Below, piece by piece: positions 1 to 5,348 of a stretch of DNA of 5,348 nt. Under the pieces are notes generated by a model. That model saw only the letters and a program-made list of their open reading frames with translations, did no database searches and was not told where the DNA came from. The DNA is from Clostridia bacterium (GTDB taxonomy: Bacteria; Bacillota; Clostridia; Oscillospirales; Oscillospiraceae), in the NCBI GenBank assembly GCA_003245395.1, contig QKDF01000239.1:1-5348 (forward strand), in the 5' to 3' direction. The position numbers were made by a program, and so were the translations under genes. The first letter of the stretch is position 1; the number at the start of each line of letters is the position of its first letter.

Positions 1-693
1 GTGCTGCTGGAGAGCATGGTGGCCCACGGAGTCGGGAAGATCGTATTTTCTTCCACGGCAGCAACTTATGGCGAGCCGGAGCATGTTCCCATTCTGGAAA
101 CCGACCGGACACAGCCGACCAACTGCTATGGCGAGACAAAGCTGTCCATGGAGCACATGATGAAGTGGGTGTCGGTGGCCCACGGCCTGCGCTATGTGGC
201 TTTGCGCTACTTCAATGCCTGCGGCGCACAGCCCGACGGCGCTATTGGGGAGGCGCACAATCCGGAAACGCATTTGATTCCGCTGATTCTCCAGGTACCC
301 AATGGGCAGCGCGCGCATGTGGATATCTTCGGAGATGATTATCCCACGCCCGACGGAACCTGTGTCCGGGACTATATTCACGTCTGCGACCTGGCGCAGG
401 CGCATATCCTGGCGCTGGAATACCTGAACGCCGGCGGAGAGAATGAGGTGTTCAACCTGGGTAATGGAATGGGCTTTTCCGTGAAGGAGGTCATCGAGAC
501 CGCACGACGTGTCACGGGTCACCCCATTCCGGCGGAAATACGGCCTCGCCGGGCGGGAGATCCGGCGCAGCTGATCGCCTCTTCAGAGAAGGCGAAGACC
601 GTGCTGGGTTGGAAACCGCAGCACGATGATCTCGCCGTTATTATCTCCACCGCCTGGAACTGGCACAAGGCCCATCCGCATGGATTTGACTGA
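1..693 (+). CDS. galE: UDP-glucose 4-epimerase, C-terminal part (5' end outside window)
   Basis: This is the C-terminal 230 residues of a cytoplasmic, NAD-dependent UDP-galactose/UDP-glucose epimerase of the extended short-chain dehydrogenase family, a Leloir pathway enzyme. Visible landmarks are the [11 protein letters not shown] strand and loop (residues 16-26), where T19 aligns with the catalytic Ser/Thr. The catalytic Y43-x3-K47 follows (CYGETK), then RYFNACGA near residues 69-76, the [12 protein letters not shown] segment near 124-135, and [14 protein letters not shown] near 151-164. The usual C-terminal [19 protein letters not shown] segment is also present. The family is about 330 residues, so roughly 100 N-terminal residues, including the Rossmann GxxGxxG motif, lie off the left edge. 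The GTG at base 1 aligns inside the protein and is almost certainly not the start. The gene ends in TGA 15 bases before galT, so the two are probably co-transcribed. Confidence 0.95.
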   Translation: MLLESMVAHGVGKIVFSSTAATYGEPEHVPILETDRTQPTNCYGETKLSMEHMMKWVSVAHGLRYVALRYFNACGAQPDGAIGEAHNPETHLIPLILQVPNGQRAHVDIFGDDYPTPDGTCVRDYIHVCDLAQAHILALEYLNAGGENEVFNLGNGMGFSVKEVIETARRVTGHPIPAEIRPRRAGDPAQLIASSEKAKTVLGWKPQHDDLAVIISTAWNWHKAHPHGFD

Positions 694-694
694 C

Positions 695-700
695 AAGGGG
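695..700 (+). promoter_or_regulatory. Ribosome binding site of galT
   Basis: The purine run AAGGGG lies in the 15-base galE-galT gap, 8 bases before the ATG at 709. It supports that ATG as the galT start and separate translation initiation within a shared transcript. Confidence 0.6.
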
Positions 701-708
701 TATTTTGC

Positions 709-2196
709 ATGATAAATAGCGCCATTGCCGCCCTGGTGCGCTATGCCGAACAAAAGAGATTGATTGCACCGGAAGACCGCATCTGGGCGGTGAACAGCTT
801 GCTGGAACTGCTGAAGCTGGATGCCTGGGAGGAACCGGACTTGGGGGACGCGCCTTTTGACCTGGCCGCAGTGCTTGCAGAGTTGACAGACGATGCGCTT
901 GCACGGGGTGTCCTGACGGATGATTCCATCACCAGCCGTGATCTGTTTGACACTGCGCTGATGGGTCGGCTGACGCCGCCTCCGCGGGAAGTCATTTCCC
1001 GGTTCTTTCAGCTCTATGCCCAGGCACCGCGGGAAGCCACGGACTGGTTTTACCAGTTTTCCATTGATGTCAACTATATCCGGCAGGATCGGATCGTCAA
1101 AGACGTACAGTGGAAAACCCCTACCGAATACGGAGATCTGGATATTACCATCAACCTGTCCAAACCGGAGAAAGACCCTCGGGCCATTGCCGCGGCACGG
1201 AATGCCGCCAGCGGCTATCCCAAATGCCAGCTTTGCCGGGAGAACGAGGGATATGCCGGGAGAATGGACCATCCGGCTCGCCAGAATTTGCGGATGATCC
1301 CCGTCACAGTGGCCGGAAAGTCATGGTTTTTGCAGTATTCTCCATATGTCTATTACAACGAGCACTGCATTTTTCTCAACAGCGAGCATATACCCATGCG
1401 CATTGACCGGGCTTGCTTTGAAAAGCTGTTGGACATTATCACGCAGTTTCCGCACTATTTTGTGGGTTCCAACGCGGACCTGCCCATTGTAGGCGGTTCC
1501 ATTCTGGCGCATGACCATTTTCAGGGGGGACGATATGAATTCCCTATGGCATGCGCCGAAGTGGAGCGGGAGGTGACATTCCGCGACTTTCCCGATGTAG
1601 CTGCGGGAATTGTGAAATGGCCCATGTCGAATTTGCGGCTGCGGGGCACAGACCCCAAACGTCTGGCCGATCTGGCAGATCGGGTGCTGGCTGCGTGGCG
1701 GAGCTATACCGATCCTGAGGCGGGGATTTTCGCGCAGACAGATGGTACTGCGCACAACACGATTACTCCCATTGCCCGTCGCCGCGGAAAGGACTATGAG
1801 CTGGATTTGCTGCTGAGGAATAACCTGACCACGCCCGATCATCCGCTGGGTGTGTTCCACCCCCATGCGGAACTGCACCATATCAAGAAAGAAAACATTG
1901 GCCTGATCGAGGTAATGGGACTTGCGGTGCTGCCTGCCCGTTTGAAAACGGAGCTGGCGGCGGTTGGCAGCGCGCTGCTTGGCGGGGGAGACCTGACGGC
2001 CGACCCGCTGACGAAAGCTCATGCGGCATGGGCCACTGACCTCGCTGCGCGGTATACGCTCACGCCGGAGAATGTGAACGATATTCTCCGAAAGGAAGTT
2101 GGATTGGTTTTTGCGCAAGTCCTGGAGCATGCGGGCGTCTTTAAGCGGACTGACGCGGGGCAAACCGCTTTTTTGCGATTTACGGACTGCGTATAA
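709..2196 (+). CDS. galT: UDP-glucose--hexose-1-phosphate uridylyltransferase, class II
   Basis: This complete 495-residue gene encodes the enzyme that exchanges UMP between UDP-glucose and galactose-1-phosphate, giving UDP-galactose and glucose-1-phosphate in the cytoplasm. Its length and motifs fit the Firmicutes-type class II family (about 490-515 residues) rather than the shorter E. coli/human class I enzymes. An N-terminal helical region is followed by YPKCQLCRENEGYAGR at about residues 170-185. Its C173-x2-C176 resembles the zinc cysteines of class I enzymes. The active-site loop AHDHFQGGRYEFPM begins near residue 267. H268 and H270 correspond to the His-x-His-x-Gln motif, and H270 is the likely UMP-carrying nucleophile by family analogy. 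The His-rich FHPHAELHHIKKENIGLIEV segment (383-402) marks the C-terminal half. The ATG at 709 has a ribosome binding site 8 bases upstream. It lies 15 bases behind galE and is followed by a hairpin, so it is the last gene of this unit. No frameshift is seen. Confidence 0.96.
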   Translation: MINSAIAALVRYAEQKRLIAPEDRIWAVNSLLELLKLDAWEEPDLGDAPFDLAAVLAELTDDALARGVLTDDSITSRDLFDTALMGRLTPPPREVISRFFQLYAQAPREATDWFYQFSIDVNYIRQDRIVKDVQWKTPTEYGDLDITINLSKPEKDPRAIAAARNAASGYPKCQLCRENEGYAGRMDHPARQNLRMIPVTVAGKSWFLQYSPYVYYNEHCIFLNSEHIPMRIDRACFEKLLDIITQFPHYFVGSNADLPIVGGSILAHDHFQGGRYEFPMACAEVEREVTFRDFPDVAAGIVKWPMSNLRLRGTDPKRLADLADRVLAAWRSYTDPEAGIFAQTDGTAHNTITPIARRRGKDYELDLLLRNNLTTPDHPLGVFHPHAELHHIKKENIGLIEVMGLAVLPARLKTELAAVGSALLGGGDLTADPLTKAHAAWATDLAARYTLTPENVNDILRKEVGLVFAQVLEHAGVFKRTDAGQTAFLRFTDCV

Positions 2197-2230
2197 CGTG
2201 TGACTTAAAACGGAGTCTATGCGGAAATTA

Positions 2231-2270
2231 AGAGAGATCGCGATGCTTTGTAAAGCGTTGCGGTCTCTCT
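2231..2270 (+). terminator. Long hairpin after galT, probable intrinsic terminator
   Basis: Arms 2231-2249 and 2252-2270 (AGAGAGATCGCGATGCTTT and AAAGCGTTGCGGTCTCTCT) pair over 19 positions without a break. Three of the pairs are G-U wobbles and the formal loop is 2 bases; in practice the innermost pair would open. The hairpin starts 34 bases after the galT stop. The downstream tract GTTATTT is only moderately T-rich. On the other strand the hairpin is followed by TTAATTT, so it could act in both directions. It separates gal transcription from the regulator gene. Termination is inferred from structure. Confidence 0.7.
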
Positions 2271-2297
2271 GTTATTTGGCGAAGCAAAGCGTAAATA

Positions 2298-2537
2298 TTA
2301 TCTTTGAATGTAAATATGCAGCGCACAGACCAGCTGCCCTTCTGCGCTGCCCGCGGGGATGCAGACCACGCCGGATAAGATGGCAATTCCCACCGGGATA
2401 TCTGAAAAATGCGGAAATCCGGACGGCAGCCGATATTCCACGATGACAGCTAAAATATTAAAAAAACGGTGTTCGCTTTGCCAATCATACTCTGGATGGA
2501 TTGCAAAATTCGACTCATCTGTTACACTGGCATACAT
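2298..2537 (-). CDS. Possible small gene or gene remnant, 79 codons, unrecognised
   Basis: A minus-strand open frame from ATG at 2537 to TAA at 2298 would encode 79 residues. It would be divergent from the regulator and convergent with galT. The C-terminal half has many G/C-ending codons (GCC, ATC, GGC, GTG, GTC, CTG) like the flanking genes. It also has a hydrophobic stretch around residues 48-62 (IPVGIAILSGVVCIP). Against it, no purine-rich ribosome binding site precedes the ATG, no family is recognised, and the frame covers the candidate promoter of the regulator. The frame stays open to 2654 inside the regulator gene. A plus-strand frame shares the same third positions and could equally cause the composition signal. 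It may be a real small gene, a decayed remnant or chance. Confidence 0.2.
   Translation of the reverse strand: MYASVTDESNFAIHPEYDWQSEHRFFNILAVIVEYRLPSGFPHFSDIPVGIAILSGVVCIPAGSAEGQLVCALHIYIQR
2318..2350. repeat. GC-rich perfect inverted repeat
   Basis: GCAGCGCA (2318-2325) and TGCGCTGC (2343-2350) are exact reverse complements with a 17-base spacer that contains the palindrome CAGCTG. The repeat could form a hairpin on either strand. It has no T-run and lies inside the unassigned minus-strand frame, so its role is unknown. Confidence 0.4.
2477..2507. promoter_or_regulatory. Imperfect dyad overlapping the possible -35 of the regulator gene
   Basis: TTTGCCAATC (2477-2486) and GATTGCAAA (2499-2507) are reverse complements apart from one extra C, with 12 bases between them. 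The right half-site covers the candidate -35 (2501-2506). That position suits an operator or activator site, possibly for autoregulation by the downstream LuxR-type protein. Function is inferred only from symmetry and position. Confidence 0.3.
2501..2528 (+). promoter_or_regulatory. Possible sigma-A promoter of the regulator gene
   Basis: TTGCAA (2501-2506) matches the -35 consensus at 4 of 6 bases. After 16 bases comes TACACT (2523-2528), 4 of 6 against TATAAT, preceded by TG at 2520-2521 as an extended -10. Transcription would begin near 2535 and give a leader of about 50 bases. It is a weak match, but it lies in the AT-rich part of the spacer, as expected if the upstream hairpin insulates the regulator from gal transcription. 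Confidence 0.35.
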
Positions 2538-2572
2538 AGGGAAATAATGCGCTGAAACGTATGAACTAAATG

Positions 2573-2579
2573 AAGGAGG
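2573..2579 (+). promoter_or_regulatory. Strong ribosome binding site of the LuxR-type regulator
   Basis: AAGGAGG lies 6 bases before the ATG at 2586, a near-ideal Shine-Dalgarno sequence. It fixes the start at 2586 over the overlapping ATG at 2570, which lies upstream of this site and in another frame. Confidence 0.85.
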
Positions 2580-2585
2580 CAGCTC

Positions 2586-4943
2586 ATGAGCAAAAGTGTT
2601 CCTGCCATCATAAAACCCTCGCTGGAGGAGATCTTTCTCACCGGCTGGGAACACTGCCGAGTCATTTTATTTTCTGCGCCCTGCGGCTGCGGAAAAACCA
2701 CCACGGCGTCGGCGCTGCTTTCCGGACATACCATCTGTACGTTCAGCGCAGCGGATGGGGAGTTCCCGGCGGACAGTATCCCCCCGGGCTGTGACGCAGT
2801 GCTGGTGGATGACCTGCAATATCTGTTGGAGCCAGCGCACCAGCAGGCGATGTGCGATCTCATCCGTACCCGGAGGGATCTGCACTTTATTCTGCTGAGC
2901 CGAGGGCCCATTCCCGGCTGGCTGATGCCATTTCAGTTCGCAGGAATTCTGCTCACAATAGATATTCTAGCGCTGAATTTCGACCGTGCCACCGCGCAGC
3001 GAATGTTGGAGTCCCGGGGTATCATGGTCAGCCCAGGTGACATGAGCGCGATCCAGCGGGATCTGAAAGGCTACCCCATCGCCATGGATATTCTCTGCCG
3101 TAAGCTGAAGGGCGGCGAGGCGTACGGTGCGGATATTCTAAGCGCAATGAAACGTGAACTGTTTTTTTATTTTGACGAAGCGGTCTATCGCCGCTTTGAT
3201 ACGCCTTTGCGGCGGCTGTTGGTTAGTCTCGGGCCGTTTCAGAGCTTCCACCGGGAGCTTGCAAAGATGATCAACGGCGACCCACGAACCGGGGAACTGC
3301 TGGGCACTATCCAGAGGGATACGACGATGCTCCTGTTCGATGGTCTGGACACCTATCATTTCCGGCCTATTTTCCGGGAATTCCTGATGTGGGAACTGTA
3401 TCAGACACTCACAGACGCGGAACAGCGCATGCTGTATAGCCGGGCGGCGCTCTACTATGAGCTGCACGATGAACCGGACAGGGCTTTGGATTGCTACTCC
3501 TTGGCTGGCGAGCAGAGCAAGGTGTCTGCGCTGCTGGTAAAAAACGCCGAGCAGCATCCCGGGGTGGGACATTATCAGAAGATGCAGAAATACTATTTCG
3601 CTCTGCCATGGAAGGAAATATCAAAGTCCCCGTCGCTGATGTGCGGCATGAGCATGCTCTGTGCCATGTGCCTGGATTATGAGACTTCCGAACAGTGGTA
3701 CGGTGAGCTGCAAAGCTATGCTGCCCGACTCAGCAAGTCCGATTCCGAGCATAAAAGCGTCCAGGGTAAGCTGGCCTATCTGGACATTGCCCTGCCCCAA
3801 AGAAGCAGTAAGGGACTCATTGAAGTGATCGGCAGTATATTCCGCGTGATGACGGACAAGCAGCTCAGGGTTCCGTCGTTTTCTGTCACCAGCATGCTGC
3901 CCAGCCTCATGAACGGCGGCAAGGACTTCTGCGAGTGGTCAAAGAAGGATGATCTGATGTACGCCACCATGCGCAGACCATTGGAAACGGTTCTGGGCCG
4001 GGATGGCGTAGGACTTGCCGACTGCGCCATCTGCGAGAGCAAGTTTGAAAAAGGCGAGGACGTTTCAGCGCGTCTGCTCACGCTCATGTCCCGTCTGGGG
4101 GAGATACAGGCGCATGGCACGCCGGATATTGAGTTTGCCGTGGTGGGCTTACTGGCCCGGGTACAGGTGTCCCAGGGGAGGGCGCGGGTCGCGTTGGAAT
4201 CCGTCGGGAGCCTGCGCGCAAAATTCCTGGATACCGGACAGACTCGCTTTTTGCCCAACATCGACGCGATGCTCTGCCGTATTCGGCTTCGGTTGGATGA
4301 TACGGACTCCACACGGGAGTGGCTGCGGGAGAGGGCACCAAAAAATGACGCACGGCTATGGGTGATGTGGCGCTATCAGTACCTCACCCGGGCAATGGCG
4401 CAGTTTGCCGAAGGCGAATATCAAGAGGCGCTGATGCTGTTGGCACGGCTGGTCCCCTATTGCGAACATTGCGGACGCGTGATGGACGGTATCCATATCC
4501 AACTGCTCTCGGCGCTGTGCCGGGAACGCATGGGCAGCGGGGAATGGAAAGCAAAACTCTGTGCGGCGCTGGATACCTGTTATGCGTATCAATTTATCTG
4601 GCCGATCGCGCAGTACGGTGCGGCAATCCTGCCGTTGCTGGGCACATGCGGCTGGAACGGGGACACGGCGTATCTTAACGCTTTGATCACCGCGGCGCGG
4701 GCGCAGGCCGTCGAGTATCCCCGGTTTTTGAAGCCCCAGGCGCGGCCTATCGAGCAATTATCCGCAGCGGAGACGCAGGTTTTAAAGCTGTTGTGCGAAA
4801 ATCTGAGCAACCAGGAGATCGGCGAAATCCTGGGAATCAAGCTGGCGACGGTAAAAACCCACGTCAGCCGTGTTTTGCAGAAGCTGAACGTCAACCGCCG
4901 CAGCGAAGCAAAGAACGCAGCGGAGAAGCTGCATCTTATATAA
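2586..4943 (+). CDS. MalT-like LuxR-family transcriptional regulator with STAND NTPase domain
   Basis: This 785-residue cytoplasmic protein has the architecture of large ATP-binding LuxR regulators such as MalT (about 900 residues). Family members bind an inducer and ATP, oligomerise and activate transcription. Walker A is SAPCGCGKTTTASAL (30-44) with K37 and T38. Walker B is AVLVDDLQYL (71-80) with D75-D76, and the FILLSRGPIPGW strand (101-112) carries the usual S-R pair. Only about 38 residues separate the Walker A lysine from Walker B, roughly half the spacing in MalT, so the NTPase core is compact. A helical-repeat (TPR-like) middle follows, including LYSRAALYYELHDEPDRALD near 280-300. 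The C-terminus (about 725-780) is a LuxR/GerE helix-turn-helix: LSAAETQVLKLL, then LSNQEIGEILGIKLATVKTH, then VSRVLQKLNV. It sits behind the gal hairpin with its own candidate promoter and is convergent with the LysM gene. Family assignment is firm. Inducer and targets are unknown, and control of galE-galT is only a possibility. Confidence 0.94.
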   Translation: MSKSVPAIIKPSLEEIFLTGWEHCRVILFSAPCGCGKTTTASALLSGHTICTFSAADGEFPADSIPPGCDAVLVDDLQYLLEPAHQQAMCDLIRTRRDLHFILLSRGPIPGWLMPFQFAGILLTIDILALNFDRATAQRMLESRGIMVSPGDMSAIQRDLKGYPIAMDILCRKLKGGEAYGADILSAMKRELFFYFDEAVYRRFDTPLRRLLVSLGPFQSFHRELAKMINGDPRTGELLGTIQRDTTMLLFDGLDTYHFRPIFREFLMWELYQTLTDAEQRMLYSRAALYYELHDEPDRALDCYSLAGEQSKVSALLVKNAEQHPGVGHYQKMQKYYFALPWKEISKSPSLMCGMSMLCAMCLDYETSEQWYGELQSYAARLSKSDSEHKSVQGKLAYLDIALPQRSSKGLIEVIGSIFRVMTDKQLRVPSFSVTSMLPSLMNGGKDFCEWSKKDDLMYATMRRPLETVLGRDGVGLADCAICESKFEKGEDVSARLLTLMSRLGEIQAHGTPDIEFAVVGLLARVQVSQGRARVALESVGSLRAKFLDTGQTRFLPNIDAMLCRIRLRLDDTDSTREWLRERAPKNDARLWVMWRYQYLTRAMAQFAEGEYQEALMLLARLVPYCEHCGRVMDGIHIQLLSALCRERMGSGEWKAKLCAALDTCYAYQFIWPIAQYGAAILPLLGTCGWNGDTAYLNALITAARAQAVEYPRFLKPQARPIEQLSAAETQVLKLLCENLSNQEIGEILGIKLATVKTHVSRVLQKLNVNRRSEAKNAAEKLHLI

Positions 4944-5040
4944 GAGCCAGCGCGATGGATAATACGATGCTGACCATGAAGCCCGGCGTTAAGCCCACGG
5001 AATGGGACGGACAAACCGGCCTGTCGTTTCCCGGCACCAT
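4936..5040 (-). CDS. Possible 34-residue membrane peptide, unrecognised
   Basis: A minus-strand frame from ATG at 5040 to TAA at 4936 would encode a 34-residue peptide. Its second half, GLTPGFMVSIVLSIALALI (residues 16-34), reads as a single membrane-spanning helix. Codons mostly end in G or C, and an in-frame TAG lies just upstream of the ATG. It would be convergent with the regulator and overlap its last 8 bases. No clear ribosome binding site precedes the ATG. A 30-codon plus-strand frame (4955-5047) shares the same third-base positions, so the composition alone cannot tell the strands apart. It may be a real small protein, a remnant or chance. Confidence 0.15.
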   Translation of the reverse strand: MVPGNDRPVCPSHSVGLTPGFMVSIVLSIALALI

Positions 5041-5081
5041 GCTCTAAGAGAAACACAGGGAATGGCTTCATTGGCTGCAAA

Positions 5082-5119
5082 CAAGCCCGCCCCCATCCGA
5101 TCAGGACAGGGGCGGGTTG
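5082..5119 (-). terminator. GC-rich bidirectional terminator hairpin between convergent genes
   Basis: CCCGCCCC (5086-5093) pairs perfectly with GGGGCGGG (5109-5116). Inside are a symmetric CA/CA internal loop, three more pairs (TCC/GGA) and a GATCA loop; outside, CAA/TTG extend the stem past one bulged G at 5085. It begins 3 bases beyond the stop codon of the minus-strand LysM gene. In that direction it is followed by a T-rich CTTGTTTGC, so it mainly fits that gene. On the plus strand it is followed by TTGCTGTT and is the first strong hairpin after the regulator, 138 bases past its stop, so it may serve both. Confidence 0.75.
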
Positions 5120-5122
5120 CTG

Positions 5123-5348
5123 TTACGTGATATTGCCGAGGGGGCATGATTGACTGCCGCTTGGGCAACTTTGCGCTTGCTGCGTTTGCTGCTGAAGTTG
5201 CTGCGTAGCCTGTTGTCCCGGATAAATATATTGCTGATTGGTAGTTGCAGCTGTCGGAACTCGAATTATCTGGCCGACATGAAGATTGTATGGATCAACG
5301 CCAGGATTTGCATTTATAACGTCCTGTACGCTCACACCATATTGATTT
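5123..5348 (-). CDS. LysM-domain protein, C-terminal part (5' end outside window)
   Basis: The visible 74 residues open at the right edge. They begin with the second half of a LysM peptidoglycan/chitin-binding module: NQYGVSVQDVINANPG, then DPYNLHVGQIIRVP, ending near residue 31. The first half (typically Y-x-V-x-x-G-D-T-L-x-x-I-A) is beyond the edge, so the GTG at 5335 falls inside the domain and is not the start. After the LysM comes a 43-residue tail rich in Gln (13 between residues 38 and 66). It ends in a doubled motif, QSCPSG and QSCPLG, with cysteines at 61 and 68, then NIT and a TAA stop. LysM proteins act at the cell surface, in the cell wall or in the spore coat/cortex. Which applies here cannot be told, because the N-terminus and any signal peptide are not visible. 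The gene is convergent with the regulator and ends at a strong hairpin. Confidence 0.87.
   Translation of the reverse strand, partial: NQYGVSVQDVINANPGVDPYNLHVGQIIRVPTAATTNQQYIYPGQQATQQLQQQTQQAQSCPSGSQSCPLGNIT

Larger units (their letters stand above)
2271..2585. other. Spacer between the gal unit and the regulator gene
   Basis: These 315 bases hold no confidently recognised gene. The left part (about 2318-2440) is GC-rich and coding-like in third-position composition, while the right part (about 2440-2570) is AT-rich, as expected for a promoter region. Contents are a repeated GTAAATAT (2291-2298 and 2310-2317), an inverted repeat (2318-2350), and a 79-codon minus-strand frame (2298-2537). 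The right part holds an imperfect dyad (2477-2507), a possible promoter (2501-2528) and the regulator's ribosome binding site (2573-2579). A plus-strand frame (2359-2547) lies opposite the minus-strand one, but its only upstream purines touch the ATG. Confidence 0.6.

Noticed and set aside
1..3. GTG at base 1 as the galE start
   Set aside because: The frame aligns to the middle of the epimerase, about 100 residues after the true N-terminus, so the window begins inside the gene.
583..1272. Long minus-strand frame across galE-galT
   Set aside because: It is antisense to two clear, conserved genes, with an Arg/Gly/Pro/Gln-rich product typical of a shadow frame in GC-rich DNA.
1321..2163. 280-codon minus-strand frame inside galT
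   Set aside because: It is the complement of a well-conserved galT region, with low-information composition and no ribosome binding site or domain.
2249..2262. TGTAAAGCGTTGCG resembling a CcpA cre site
   Set aside because: It needs a one-base insertion to match the TGWAANCGNTNWCA pattern and is fully explained as part of the hairpin.
2219..2446. Plus-strand 75-codon frame after galT
   Set aside because: It reads straight through the 19-bp hairpin, and its product is Arg/Cys-rich with no recognisable feature.
2359..2547. Plus-strand 62-codon frame in the spacer
   Set aside because: Its only purine run touches the ATG, the frame crosses the AT-rich promoter region, and no family is recognised. 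It is noted only as the antisense partner of the minus-strand frame.
2197..2585. Riboswitch or CRISPR-like structure in the spacer
   Set aside because: There are no regularly spaced repeats and no recognisable riboswitch core; only isolated inverted repeats and an 8-base direct repeat are seen.
5335..5335. GTG at 5335 as the start of the LysM gene
   Set aside because: The LysM motif continues upstream of it (NQYG in frame), and no ribosome binding site precedes it, so the gene runs off the window.

Overview
The window looks like chromosomal DNA from a fairly GC-rich member of the Firmicutes, most likely a gut-type clostridium of the Oscillospiraceae or a related group. This rests on the class II (Firmicutes-type) galactose-1-phosphate uridylyltransferase, strong AGGAGG-type ribosome binding sites, a large MalT-like LuxR regulator, and a small LysM protein with a Gln-rich tail. 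The taxonomic placement is inference; no rRNA or other marker gene is present.

Layout. Bases 1-693 hold the C-terminal two thirds of galE (UDP-glucose 4-epimerase), whose start lies off the left edge. After 15 bases comes galT (709-2196), complete and in the same direction, so the two form a galactose (Leloir pathway) transcription unit. A long hairpin at 2231-2270 probably ends that unit. Bases 2271-2585 are a spacer with no confident gene. It holds a minus-strand open frame of 79 codons, a GC-rich inverted repeat, an AT-rich stretch, a possible promoter with an overlapping dyad, and a strong ribosome binding site. Bases 2586-4943 encode a 785-residue STAND-NTPase/LuxR transcription activator of the MalT type, with a P-loop near the N-terminus, a helical-repeat middle and a C-terminal LuxR helix-turn-helix. 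Bases 4944-5081 contain no confident gene, though two mutually antisense short frames there look somewhat coding-like. A GC-rich hairpin (5082-5119) separates the regulator from a convergent gene running in from the right edge (5123-5348, minus strand). That gene encodes the C-terminal part of a LysM-domain protein with a Gln-rich tail ending in a doubled Q-S-C-P-x-G motif.

How the parts relate. GalT transfers UMP from UDP-glucose to galactose-1-phosphate, and GalE recycles UDP-galactose to UDP-glucose, so the pair forms the core of galactose use and of UDP-galactose supply for glycans. No galK is seen, and the probable terminator after galT means it is not directly downstream in the same unit. 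The LuxR-type regulator sits behind that terminator with its own candidate promoter, so a link to galactose genes is possible but not shown. I see no mobile element, CRISPR array, tRNA or rRNA, and no clear new multi-gene system. The most unusual items are the compact NTPase domain of the regulator, the unexplained open frame in its upstream spacer, and the cysteine-containing tail of the LysM protein.
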